Positions 26,783 to 34,206 of a DNA stretch of 64,000 nt are shown here, in pieces. This stretch comes from Novosphingobium indicum. Its GTDB lineage: Bacteria > Pseudomonadota > Alphaproteobacteria > Sphingomonadales > Sphingomonadaceae. The number at the start of each line of letters is the position of its first letter. The stretch's first letter is position 1. Below the pieces are notes generated by a model. That model did no database searches. It saw only the letters and a list, made by a program, of their open reading frames with translations, and was not told the DNA's origin. Location: positions 62,001 to 126,000 of the forward strand of contig NZ_BMLK01000002.1 in assembly GCF_014645195.1 (NCBI RefSeq), in the 5' to 3' direction. Both the position numbers and the translations under genes were made by a program.

Positions 26783-27078
26783 GAGGCCGCCTTAGCCGCG
26801 AATGCGCGGATTTCCAATCTCCGCCGTGTGTCATGCCCAACTGGAAATTTGCGGCGAAATGCCTTATATAGATAACAGGCCACAGCAGCCCGGCGTTGAC
26901 CATGTTGTGCGGCAAGTTCTCTGGCGAGATTGCTTGCCTTTTCGTCCGTCCGGTGCTAGCGGCGCCCAACTTCGAGCCGACCCCAGGGGGATTCGGCGTA
27001 TCTTCGTGTTTTATATGAAGGTGCTCCCCGCGTCGGAATGTGGGGCTAGCGCATTCGTTTTGTGAGGTGTTTCGGTTT
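26783..27078. other. Divergent intergenic region upstream of crcB and rpsU
   Basis: 296 bases without a gene. A possible rpsU promoter is ttgcct (26934-26939), 17 bp, then tagcgg (26957-26962), a poor match. Local A+T-rich patches lie near 26861 and 27000. No tRNA, riboswitch or repeat is evident. Confidence 0.35.
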
Positions 27079-27285
27079 ATGCAGATCATGGTTCGCGACA
27101 ACAATGTTGATCAGGCCCTTCGTGCGCTCAAGAAGAAGCTGCAGCGTGAAGGTGTCTACCGCGAAATGAAGCTGCGTCGTCACTACGAAAAGCCCTCGGA
27201 AAAGCGCGCTCGCGAAAAGGCTGCTGCTGTACGCCGCGCCCGCAAGCTGGAGCGCAAGCGTCTCGAGCGCGACGGCGTCAAGTAG
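27079..27285 (+). CDS. rpsU: 30S ribosomal protein S21
   Basis: 68 residues, typical length for alphaproteobacterial bS21. Nearly every residue is in the family pattern: [37 protein letters not shown] and a strongly basic tail [15 protein letters not shown]. It binds near the 3' end of 16S rRNA in the small subunit and helps mRNA selection. The ATG at 27079 follows a gtgaggtg ribosome site. A hairpin terminator lies downstream. Confidence 0.97.
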   Translation: MQIMVRDNNVDQALRALKKKLQREGVYREMKLRRHYEKPSEKRAREKAAAVRRARKLERKRLERDGVK

Positions 27286-27365
27286 GAATGGATTCCTGCG
27301 CATCTGCGTGGGGACCCTCAAAATCGCGGGTTCGCGCTTGAACGCGGGCCCGGCTTGAGCCATGA

Positions 27366-27395
27366 GGGCGCGGAAATTCTATCCGCGCCCTTTGT
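27366..27395 (+). terminator. Terminator hairpin after rpsU
   Basis: A 9-bp perfect stem, gggcgcgga (27366-27374) with tccgcgccc (27382-27390), followed by only ttt. Short T run, so moderate strength. Confidence 0.6.
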
Positions 27396-27438
27396 GCATC
27401 TGCACTTCCCGGGCAATTCCTTACGAGGTCTTTCGACG

Positions 27439-27951
27439 ATGACAGAGATCACCCGCGTCCCGCTGCAGCCGATCGCCAAGGGCGCGCTTACCAAGATCTG
27501 GCTGGGTGTGGCCGCGGTTGCGCTGGCCGCCGGCGGTATCGCCTACGCCGCGCTTCCGCCCACCGTCCACGTCGAGACGCTGACTGCCGGTAACGGCGAG
27601 TCGCCGACGATGGATGACGTGGTGCTCATCAACTACAAGGGCACGCTTCCCGACGGGAAGGTGTTCGATCAGGCCGATCAGGTGCCGATGGCGCTGGGCG
27701 AAGTCGTTCCCGGCTTCAGCAAGGCGCTGGTGCAGATGCAGCGCGGCGGCAAGTACAAGGTCGAGATCCCCTCGGAGCTGGCTTACGGCGAAAAGGCCGT
27801 GGGCGACATTCCGGCGAACACCGACCTGACCTTCGAAATCGAACTGCTCGATTTCAAGAGCCGTGCCGAGATCGAGCAGCAGCAGCGCATCATGCAGCAG
27901 CTGCAGCAGATGCAGGCCCAGCAGGGCGCCGGGGCGGCTCCGCAACCCTGA
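27439..27951 (+). CDS. FKBP-type peptidyl-prolyl isomerase, membrane-anchored
   Basis: 170 residues. A hydrophobic segment (IWLGVAAVALAAGGIAYAAL, ~20-40) anchors or exports it; the FKBP domain spans ~45-140 with VLINYKGTLPDGKVFDQAD, PGFSKALVQMQRGGKYKVEIP, AYGEKAVG and the closing TDLTFEIELLDF. It catalyses cis-trans isomerisation at proline in envelope proteins. The C-terminal ~25 residues are Gln-rich (EQQQRIMQQLQQMQAQQ), a low-complexity tail. The start is the ATG at 27439; the open frame upstream runs through the rpsU terminator. Confidence 0.9.
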   Translation: MTEITRVPLQPIAKGALTKIWLGVAAVALAAGGIAYAALPPTVHVETLTAGNGESPTMDDVVLINYKGTLPDGKVFDQADQVPMALGEVVPGFSKALVQMQRGGKYKVEIPSELAYGEKAVGDIPANTDLTFEIELLDFKSRAEIEQQQRIMQQLQQMQAQQGAGAAPQP

Positions 27952-27994
27952 TCAGGCTGCCGTCGCTGGACGGCTGCCGCTTGATGAGGTGCCG

Positions 27995-28026
27995 GGCGGG
28001 TGCTAGCGCCCGCCGGTAGCCCTTTT
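27995..28026 (+). terminator. Possible terminator after the FKBP gene
   Basis: ggcggg (27995-28000) pairs with cccgcc (28009-28014), and a tttt run follows 8 bases later. A second hairpin (ggggcc/ggcccc, 28035-28053) precedes gatC. Weak candidate. Confidence 0.35.
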
Positions 28027-28073
28027 CCTGTTCTGGGGCCGCATGTCGGCCCCGTCATCTTTGAGGAAACGCC

Positions 28074-28376
28074 ATGTCGGTCGATACCGCAACCGTGGCC
28101 AAGATCGCCAGCCTCGCCCGGATCAAGGTGTCCGAGGGTGAGCTTGAGGCGATGGTCCCCGAACTCAACGGCATTCTCGCCTGGGTCGAGCAGCTGGGTG
28201 AAGTCGACGTCACCGGCATCGAGCCGATGACTGCCGTGATCCCCAACACGCTGCGCCTGCGCGACGATGTGATCGATGCCGATCCGCTCACCGGCGGCGG
28301 CAAGCGCGACGCGGTGCTGGCCAATGCGCCCGCGGCTGAGCACGGGTTCTTCGGCGTGCCCAAGGTGATCGAGTGA
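28074..28376 (+). CDS. gatC: Asp/Glu-tRNA amidotransferase subunit C
   Basis: 100 residues, normal GatC length. Blocks: [21 protein letters not shown] at the N-terminus, [14 protein letters not shown] and the C-terminal [21 protein letters not shown] and [10 protein letters not shown]. It is the small scaffold that wraps around GatA and GatB in the enzyme that converts Glu-tRNA-Gln (and Asp-tRNA-Asn) to the amidated form. Ribosome site gagg 8 bases upstream. gatA follows after an intergenic palindrome. Confidence 0.96.
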   Translation: MSVDTATVAKIASLARIKVSEGELEAMVPELNGILAWVEQLGEVDVTGIEPMTAVIPNTLRLRDDVIDADPLTGGGKRDAVLANAPAAEHGFFGVPKVIE

Positions 28377-28401
28377 TCCGTGCTGTTTTCCCATCCTTCG
28401 A

Positions 28402-28485
28402 TGCTTCGACAGGCTCAGCACTCCGGATGAGCGGGTCGAAGAACAGAACGAATCTATCCCCGCTCATGCTGAGCCTGTCGAAGCA
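28402..28485. repeat. Intergenic palindromic repeat between gatC and gatA
   Basis: Perfect 19-nt inverted arms, tgcttcgacaggctcagca (28402-28420) and its complement (28467-28485), with an inner pair atgagcggg/cccgctcat (28427-28435, 28459-28467). This sequence type recurs between genes in many sphingomonad genomes. Confidence 0.88.
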
Positions 28486-28514
28486 CGAGCGGCATACAAT
28501 GGCTGGAAAACAGC

Positions 28515-30002
28515 ATGACTGACATTACCGAACTCGGCGTAGCAGCCATCCGCGACGGCGTGGCCAAGGGCGACTTCACCGCCGTCGAAGTGGCCGAAGC
28601 CTTCAACGCGAACGTCGCGGCGGCGCAGGACGCGCTCAACGCCTTCATCGTCGCCACGCCTGAAAAGGCAGTGGAGGCCGCAAAGGCCATCGACGCCAGG
28701 CGCGCCAAGGGCGAGGCGCTGGGCAAGATGGGCGGCGTGCCCATCGGCATGAAGGACCTGTTCGCCACCCACGGCGTGCAGACGACCGCGGCCAGCCACA
28801 TCCTCGAAGGCTTCACGCCCGAATACGAGAGCACCGTCAGCCAGAAGCTGTGGGATGCTGGCGCGGGCATGCTCGGCAAGCTCAACCTCGACCAGTTCGC
28901 GATGGGCTCTTCGAACGAGACGAGCTACTTCGGCAACGTGATCTCGCCGTGGAAGCGCAACGACGGCGGCAATGCTCCGCTGGCGCCGGGCGGTTCCTCC
29001 GGCGGGTCTTCCGCTGCCGTCTCCGCGCGGCTGTGCCCGGCGGCGACCGGCACCGACACTGGCGGCTCGATCCGCCAGCCCGCCGCCTTCACCGGCATCA
29101 CCGGCATCAAGCCGACGTATGGCCGCTGCTCGCGCTGGGGTGTCGTCGCCTTCGCCAGTTCGCTCGATCAGGCTGGCCCGATGGCGCGCGACACGCGCGA
29201 CTGCGCGATCATGCTCGAAGCCATGGCCGGTTTCGATCCCAAGGACGCGACCAGCCTCGACATGCCGGTGCCCGAATGGGAAGCGAACCTTTCTGCCGAC
29301 ATGAAGGGCAAGAAGGTCGGCATCCCGCGCGAATACCGCATGGACGGGATGGACGAGGACGTCCTGAAGTCGTGGGACCAGGGCATCGCCTGGCTCAAGG
29401 AAGCGGGCGCGGAGATCGTCGATATCTCGCTGCCGCACACCAAGTATGCGCTGCCCGCCTACTACATCATCGCTCCGGCCGAGGCCTCCTCGAACCTCGC
29501 GCGCTATGACGGGGTGCGCTATGGCCTGCGCGACCTGCCCGACGGCGCCAACTTGCAGGATATGTACGCCGCCACCCGCGCTGCCGGTTTCGGCGCCGAA
29601 GTGAAGCGCCGCATCCTCATCGGCACTTACGTGCTCTCGGCGGGCTTCTACGATGCCTATTACACGCAGGCGCAGAAAGTGCGCACGCTGATCAGCCATG
29701 ACTTCAAGAACGCCTTCACCGAATGCGACGTGATCCTGGCGCCGACCGCACCGAGCGCGGCTTTCGGCCTTGGCGAGAACGTCGACGATCCGCTCAAGAT
29801 GTACCTCAACGACGTCTTCGCGGTGCCTGCCTCGCTGGCGGGCCTGCCGGCGATGTCGGTCCCGGCCGGGCTGAACCGCGAGGGTCTGCCGCTGGGACTG
29901 CAGGTGATCGGCAAGGCCTTCGACGAGCAGGGCGTGCTGAACGCGGGCCTCGCGATCGAGCAGCGCGCCGGGTTTGCGGCCAAGCCGGACAAGTGGTGGT
30001 GA
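28515..30002 (+). CDS. gatA: Asp/Glu-tRNA amidotransferase subunit A
   Basis: 495 residues, full length. The amidase-signature catalytic triad is visible: Lys80 in PIGMKDLF, the cis-Ser in [11 protein letters not shown] and the nucleophilic Ser in [12 protein letters not shown]. GatA hydrolyses glutamine and channels ammonia to GatB. Part of a gatC-gatA-gatB order interrupted by a palindrome upstream and by a toxin-antitoxin pair downstream. The ATG at 28515 starts [13 protein letters not shown]. Confidence 0.97.
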   Translation: MTDITELGVAAIRDGVAKGDFTAVEVAEAFNANVAAAQDALNAFIVATPEKAVEAAKAIDARRAKGEALGKMGGVPIGMKDLFATHGVQTTAASHILEGFTPEYESTVSQKLWDAGAGMLGKLNLDQFAMGSSNETSYFGNVISPWKRNDGGNAPLAPGGSSGGSSAAVSARLCPAATGTDTGGSIRQPAAFTGITGIKPTYGRCSRWGVVAFASSLDQAGPMARDTRDCAIMLEAMAGFDPKDATSLDMPVPEWEANLSADMKGKKVGIPREYRMDGMDEDVLKSWDQGIAWLKEAGAEIVDISLPHTKYALPAYYIIAPAEASSNLARYDGVRYGLRDLPDGANLQDMYAATRAAGFGAEVKRRILIGTYVLSAGFYDAYYTQAQKVRTLISHDFKNAFTECDVILAPTAPSAAFGLGENVDDPLKMYLNDVFAVPASLAGLPAMSVPAGLNREGLPLGLQVIGKAFDEQGVLNAGLAIEQRAGFAAKPDKWW

Positions 30003-30031
30003 TTGACGGTATTACCTCGAGCGGGTAATAC
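30003..30031 (+). promoter_or_regulatory. vapBC promoter overlapping a palindromic operator
   Basis: TTGACG (30003-30008), a 17-bp spacer and TAATAC (30026-30031) form a near-consensus sigma-70 promoter directly after the gatA stop. Inside it, gtattacc (30009-30016) and ggtaatac (30024-30031) form a perfect 8-bp inverted repeat with a 7-bp spacer. The expected transcript start at about 30038 leaves almost no leader before the ATG at 30040. This is the arrangement expected for autorepression by an AbrB-fold antitoxin or its toxin complex. Confidence 0.7.
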
Positions 30032-30039
30032 TTTCATCG

Positions 30040-30360
30040 ATGAGGCACGAGAGCAACCTTACCAGCAAGGGGCAGGTGACCGTTCCCAAGGACATCCGCG
30101 ATGCCCTGGGGCTCGTCGCCGGCCAGCCGGTGCGCTTCGAACTCGATGCCGATGGCAACGCCCGGATTCTCAAGGTCGACACAGTAGCCGAGAAAGAGCG
30201 GCGGAAGGCCGAATACCTCGACCGGCTGAAAGAGGCGCAGGCGATCTTCAAGGCCAACGATGCCTTTCCCGGCATGTCGACCGATGAGTACATGGCGATG
30301 ATCCGTGAGCCGATCCAGCCGTTCGAGCGCGACGGCGCCGAGAGCGACGATCAGGCGTGA
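30040..30360 (+). CDS. AbrB/MazE-fold antitoxin (VapB-like)
   Basis: 106 residues. The N-terminal ~45 form a swapped-hairpin AbrB domain: NLTSKGQVTVPKDIRDALGL and AGQPVRFELDADG. The acidic and basic helical C-terminal half (AEKERRKAEYLDRLKEAQAIF) would wrap the toxin. It pairs with the PIN-domain protein whose GTG overlaps its TGA (GTGA). No ribosome site is visible before the ATG; the promoter immediately upstream suggests leaderless translation. It probably represses its own promoter through the palindrome at 30009-30031. Confidence 0.85.
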   Translation: MRHESNLTSKGQVTVPKDIRDALGLVAGQPVRFELDADGNARILKVDTVAEKERRKAEYLDRLKEAQAIFKANDAFPGMSTDEYMAMIREPIQPFERDGAESDDQA

Positions 30361-30767
30361 TCTTCGTCGATTCCAATGTGGCCATCGATGCCCTTGACCC
30401 GGAATCGCCTTTCCATGGCTGGGCGCAGGATGGACTTGCCGATGCGTTGGGCACAGGCGCGTTCTTCAACCACATCGTCGTGGCCGAACTGGCAGCACGC
30501 GCGGTATCGGTCGAGGAACTGCAACGGATGCTCGATATCCTGCAGATACCGGTCGAGCCGCTGACGGATGACGTTGCATTCCGTGCCGGTCAGGCCTTCA
30601 AGGCATGGATCCGCAACGGAGGCCGCCGCGGCGCCCTGCTGCCTGATTTCGTGATCGGCGCTCATGCCGCGGCGCGCAACGCGCGGGTACTTACGCGTGA
30701 CCCGCGCCGCTTTCGCTCCTATTTCCCAGAACTAGACCTGATATTACCGGAACCGACCAATGACTGA
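30357..30767 (+). CDS. PIN-domain toxin (VapC-like ribonuclease)
   Basis: 136 residues. PIN-domain acidic residues: Asp in [13 protein letters not shown], Glu in VVAELAARA and Asp in [14 protein letters not shown], followed by [19 protein letters not shown]. VapC toxins are Mg-dependent RNases that cut tRNA or rRNA. The start is GTG overlapping the antitoxin stop. The last 8 bases overlap gatB (ATGACTGA at 30760-30767), so toxin translation and gatB translation may be coupled. Confidence 0.88.
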   Translation: MIFVDSNVAIDALDPESPFHGWAQDGLADALGTGAFFNHIVVAELAARAVSVEELQRMLDILQIPVEPLTDDVAFRAGQAFKAWIRNGGRRGALLPDFVIGAHAAARNARVLTRDPRRFRSYFPELDLILPEPTND

Positions 30768-32262
30768 ATCAACCTACCGCATCCAGGGCGCAACCGGTGA
30801 CTGGGAGGTCGTGATCGGCCTCGAAGTCCACGCACAGGTCACGTCGAACTCCAAGCTGTTCTCCGGCTCGGCAACTGCGTTCGGCGCGGAGCCGAATTCG
30901 CAGGTGTCGCTGGTCGATGCGGCGATGCCGGGCATGCTGCCGGTGCCGAACCGCGAGTGCATCCGTCAGGCGGTGCGCACCGGCATGGCGATCAACGCGC
31001 AGATCAACAAGTGGAGCCGGTTCGACCGCAAGAACTACTTCTACGCCGATCTGCCGCAGGGCTACCAGATCAGCCAGCTCTACCACCCGCTGGTGGGCGA
31101 GGGCTCGATCGAGATCGTGCTTGACGACAAGGACCCCGAAGGCTCGACCAAGACCATCGGTATCGAGCGCATCCACGTCGAGCAGGACGCGGGCAAGCTG
31201 ATGCACGACCAGCACCCGACGATGTCCTATGTCGACCTCAACCGCTCGGGCGTGGCGCTGATGGAGATCGTCAGCCGTCCCGACATGCGTTCTCCCGCCG
31301 AAGCAGGGGCTTACGTGGCAAAGCTGCGGACGATCCTGCGCTATGTCGGCTCGTGTGACGGCAACATGGACCAGGGCTCGATGCGCTGCGACGTCAACGT
31401 CTCGGTGCGGAGGCCCGGTGAGCCGTTCGGCACCCGTACCGAGACCAAGAACGTCAACTCGGTGCGCTTCGTCATGCAGACGATCGAGCACGAGGCGAAC
31501 CGCCAGGTCGACGTGCTGGAGAGCGGGGGCAAGATCGTGCAGGAAACCCGCCTGTTCGATCCCACCAGCGGCACCACGCGTTCGATGCGCAGCAAGGAAG
31601 ACGCGCACGATTACCGCTACTTCCCCGATCCGGACCTGCTGCCGCTCGAACTCGATGATGCCTTCCTCGAGGACTGCCGCAATTCGCTGCCCGAACTGCC
31701 GGACGCCAAGCGCCATCGCTACGAGAGCGACCTCGGCCTGTCCGCCTACAACGCCGGCGTGCTGACCGCCGACGTCGAGACCGCGCGCTGGTTCGAACTG
31801 TTGCTGGCCGAGACCGCCAAGGCAGCCGGCAAGCAGCCTGCAGACGTCGCCAAGCAGGCTGCCAACTGGCTGATCTCCGAACTGTTCGGCGCGCTCAACA
31901 AGCTTGGCACCAGCCTCGAGGAATCGCCCGTAGCCCCCGAAAAGGGCGGCGAACTTCTCGCGCTGATCGCCAAGGGCACGATCTCCGGCTCGGCCGCCAA
32001 GCAGGTGCTCGAAATCATGCTCGAGACCGGCGACGATGCCGGCGTGATCGTCGAGCGCGAAGGCCTCAAGCAGGAGTCCGACACCGGCGCGATCGAAGCC
32101 GAAGTCGACAAGGTCCTCGCCGCCAATGCCGACAAGGTCGAGCAGTACAAGGCGGGCAAGGAAGCCCTGTTCGGCTTCTTCGTCGGCCAGACGATGAAAG
32201 CCATGAAAGGCAAGGGCAACCCGCAGGTGGTGAACGAGATCCTGAAGGCGAAGTTGGGGTAA
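30760..32262 (+). CDS. gatB: Asp/Glu-tRNA amidotransferase subunit B
   Basis: 500 residues, full length. It phosphorylates the misacylated tRNA and transfers ammonia delivered by GatA. Blocks: [70 protein letters not shown] and [14 protein letters not shown]; the C-terminal YqeY-like tail ends with [17 protein letters not shown]. The ATG lies inside the vapC 3' end. A GC-rich hairpin follows. Confidence 0.97.
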   Translation: MTESTYRIQGATGDWEVVIGLEVHAQVTSNSKLFSGSATAFGAEPNSQVSLVDAAMPGMLPVPNRECIRQAVRTGMAINAQINKWSRFDRKNYFYADLPQGYQISQLYHPLVGEGSIEIVLDDKDPEGSTKTIGIERIHVEQDAGKLMHDQHPTMSYVDLNRSGVALMEIVSRPDMRSPAEAGAYVAKLRTILRYVGSCDGNMDQGSMRCDVNVSVRRPGEPFGTRTETKNVNSVRFVMQTIEHEANRQVDVLESGGKIVQETRLFDPTSGTTRSMRSKEDAHDYRYFPDPDLLPLELDDAFLEDCRNSLPELPDAKRHRYESDLGLSAYNAGVLTADVETARWFELLLAETAKAAGKQPADVAKQAANWLISELFGALNKLGTSLEESPVAPEKGGELLALIAKGTISGSAAKQVLEIMLETGDDAGVIVEREGLKQESDTGAIEAEVDKVLAANADKVEQYKAGKEALFGFFVGQTMKAMKGKGNPQVVNEILKAKLG

Positions 32263-32268
32263 GGCAGA

Positions 32269-32291
32269 GCCCCCGGAACTGGCCCGGGGGC
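32269..32291. terminator. GC-rich hairpin between gatB and a convergent gene
   Basis: gcccccgg (32269-32276) pairs with ccgggggc (32284-32291). No T run on either side, so it is a weak or bidirectional terminator candidate. Confidence 0.4.
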
Positions 32292-32298
32292 GCTTCCA

Positions 32299-33057
32299 TC
32301 AGCGGCGCTTCATCCCGGCGCTCGTGCGTTCGTTGTTGGCATATTCCTGGAAGTTCTTCTTGAACACGCCGACGAGCTCGTCGAGCGCGGCGATCGTGTC
32401 TTCGCCTTCCTTTGGCGGGAACAGCTTGAGGCCGTTGCCGCCCCACGCCTTGTATTCGAAGTCAATCTTCTGATCCTCGCCAAATTTGCGGACCATGAAC
32501 AGCGTCTTGAGCGAGCGGCCGTAGATGGCGGCCTTCTGGTAGAATACGTCGGCGACGATCAGCTCGGAATAGCAGCTCGCCGTGGAATCCGAGCGGCGGG
32601 TCTTCACCTTGTTCATCGTCTTGCGCTCAAGCGGCTCTTCGTGGACGACATAGGTCGTGCCGGGGCTGAGCTGCAGTTCCTCGCGCAGGTCGAGCGAGAG
32701 CAGTGCGTCGAGCTGGCTGGGGCTGTCCAGCGCACTGGCTAGCAGCGTCTTGTTGTTGGTGTCAGTGCCTGCGTGGAGGGCGACATCGAGCAATCCACCG
32801 CCCAGCAGGCCGGTCGTGATCGAGATCATGCGCTCTGCCGGCCAGATGTGCAGTTCACACCCATCGGGAGCGTCGGGAGCAAGCGCGCGACCGGGTTCCT
32901 CTGTGGAGTCAGCGACCTCCTCTTCGGCGGACGGCGCGACGTCCGCGGCTACATCAGCCGGGGCCGTTACGTCCTCTCCCTCTTCCGCCGTCTGCGCCTG
33001 CAACGGCATGGCTGCGCCAAGGCATATTGCCGCCATGGCTACGATACGAGTTTTCAT
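32299..33057 (-). CDS. Exported protein of unknown function, paralogue A
   Basis: 252 residues: signal peptide MKTRIVAMAAICLGAAMPLQAQ, then an acidic Ala/Glu/Val linker (~25-60), then a domain starting GCELHIWPAERM. I do not recognise a named family. It shares with the next gene upstream the motifs CELH.WP, a DS..SCYSELIVADVFYQ block, YGRSLKTLFMVRKF and a late LKLFPPKEG. Two conserved Cys (in CELH and CYSE) could form a disulfide in the periplasm. The ATG at 33057 is chosen for the signal peptide. It follows its paralogue by 20 bp, suggesting an operon and local duplication. Confidence 0.7.
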   Translation of the reverse strand: MKTRIVAMAAICLGAAMPLQAQTAEEGEDVTAPADVAADVAPSAEEEVADSTEEPGRALAPDAPDGCELHIWPAERMISITTGLLGGGLLDVALHAGTDTNNKTLLASALDSPSQLDALLSLDLREELQLSPGTTYVVHEEPLERKTMNKVKTRRSDSTASCYSELIVADVFYQKAAIYGRSLKTLFMVRKFGEDQKIDFEYKAWGGNGLKLFPPKEGEDTIAALDELVGVFKKNFQEYANNERTSAGMKRR

Positions 33058-33077
33058 TTTGCCTCCATGACAAGGGG

Positions 33078-33746
33078 TCACTTGCCCCGCTTCTTTCCGG
33101 CTGGTTTGTTGAGTGCCTTGCCGAATTCCCCGACTGCGTCCGCATAGGCCTTGCCCAGTTCTTCCAGCGCAGCCTCGGCGTCTTCGGGACCTGTGGGCGG
33201 GAAGTGGAGCAGTTTAACTTGGCTGTAGGCGCCGAACCGGCGGGCGGGAGCGTCGCCCTCGAATGCACGAAACCGGTAGAGCGTCTTGAGGTATTTTCCG
33301 GTGACGATGTCTTCCTGGAAAAAGACGTCGTCGACCACCAGTTCGGCGTAGCAGGCGGTGCCTTCATCGGTGAGGCGGCCCTGTGCCCTGCGGACGACTC
33401 GGCTGTCCGGCGCATTCTTGTGGATCACTGCGCGATATCCCGGCAGCTTCAGAAGATCGGCCAGAGGGAGGGACTTCAGAATTTCGGCCTGACGTTCCGG
33501 ATCGAGCGGCGTTTCGGGAAGTTTGCGGTAGCCGTCTCGCCCCTGAACGGCGCCATCCACGATTCCGCCGTGGAACCATCCGAAGTAGGTCGAACGCAAA
33601 CCGCTCGACGGCCAGACGTGCAGTTCGCAGTCTACGGGGGCAGGTGCACCAGCGGCCAACGCAGGCTTGTCCACCGGCTGCGCCGTGGACGGCGTAGTCA
33701 GCGTGCCGCTTGCAACACTAACGGCCGCGACAATCGCGTACCGCAT
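33078..33746 (-). CDS. Exported protein of unknown function, paralogue B
   Basis: 222 residues: signal peptide MRYAIVAAVSVASGTLTTPSTAQ, then a domain that mirrors paralogue A: DCELHVWPSSGL, ACYAELVVDDVFFQEDI, GKYLKTLYRFRAFEG and KLLHFPPTGPEDAEAALEEL, ending in a Lys-rich tail. No known family recognised. The ATG at 33746 lacks a good ribosome site; a TTG at 33761 in frame is preceded by ggggga and could be the real start. The leader carries a large hairpin (33771-33819). Confidence 0.7.
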   Translation of the reverse strand: MRYAIVAAVSVASGTLTTPSTAQPVDKPALAAGAPAPVDCELHVWPSSGLRSTYFGWFHGGIVDGAVQGRDGYRKLPETPLDPERQAEILKSLPLADLLKLPGYRAVIHKNAPDSRVVRRAQGRLTDEGTACYAELVVDDVFFQEDIVTGKYLKTLYRFRAFEGDAPARRFGAYSQVKLLHFPPTGPEDAEAALEELGKAYADAVGEFGKALNKPAGKKRGK

Positions 33747-33770
33747 CCAGTCATGTGGCAATATCTGTTT

Positions 33771-33819
33771 CCCCCGAAAGCCCGTCCTTCGAATCGACCG
33801 GGGAGGGTGCTTTCGGGGG
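33771..33819 (-). promoter_or_regulatory. Stem-loop in the leader of paralogue B
   Basis: cccccgaaagc (33771-33781) and gctttcggggg (33809-33819) form a perfect 11-bp stem around a 27-nt loop. On the transcript the 3' arm contains the only purine-rich ribosome-site candidate, 9 bases before the in-frame TTG at 33761. It could gate translation. Confidence 0.45.
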
Positions 33820-33898
33820 TGGTATTATTATTGAACGAATGTCTCGACAAGCTTTTGATATCAGGGGGTGTCTTCAAGGCTGACGAGACCGAAAAACC

Positions 33899-34201
33899 TC
33901 AGTTTTTCCGCGTTCCCGTCAGGTCCATCGTCCCGAACATCCCGGCCTTCACTTTGCCGGTGAGGGCATCGCCATCCACGGTGGCGGTGCAGTCGAGGTC
34001 CATCGGCATCGGCATGGTCATCTTCATCTGCCAGGTCAGCGTGTTGCCGCTCACCGTGCCATGCTCGATGTCCATCGAGCCGAGGTCTCCGGTGATGTTG
34101 CCGGTGAAGGTATCGCCTTCGCCCGGCACGATGGTCAGCACGCCCTTCTGCGGCCCCATCGGGGTCTTGGTCACGCAGTCATAGCTTCCTGCAACGGACA
34201 T
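33899..34201 (-). CDS. Small beta-rich conserved protein of unknown function
   Basis: 100 residues without signal peptide or helix. The sequence is a run of short strands (GSYDCVTKTPMGPQKGVLTIVP, GNTLTWQMKM, GKVKAGMFGTMDLTGTRK) and ends GTRKN, resembling a lipocalin-like or single-sheet fold. It has one unusual Met/Pro patch, MTMPMPMDLD. I know no assigned function. It ends a run of minus-strand genes and lies 5 bp from the M16 protease stop, so it is probably encoded downstream in the same transcript. Confidence 0.65.
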   Translation of the reverse strand: MSVAGSYDCVTKTPMGPQKGVLTIVPGEGDTFTGNITGDLGSMDIEHGTVSGNTLTWQMKMTMPMPMDLDCTATVDGDALTGKVKAGMFGTMDLTGTRKN

Positions 34202-34206
34202 CTGGC

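Noticed and set aside
26783..26900. Fluoride riboswitch before crcB
   Set aside because: The minus-strand leader lacks the conserved fluoride-aptamer stems and is very short before the ATG.
28402..28485. CRISPR-like repeat
   Set aside because: It is a single inverted repeat, not regularly spaced direct repeats; no cas gene is present anywhere in the window.
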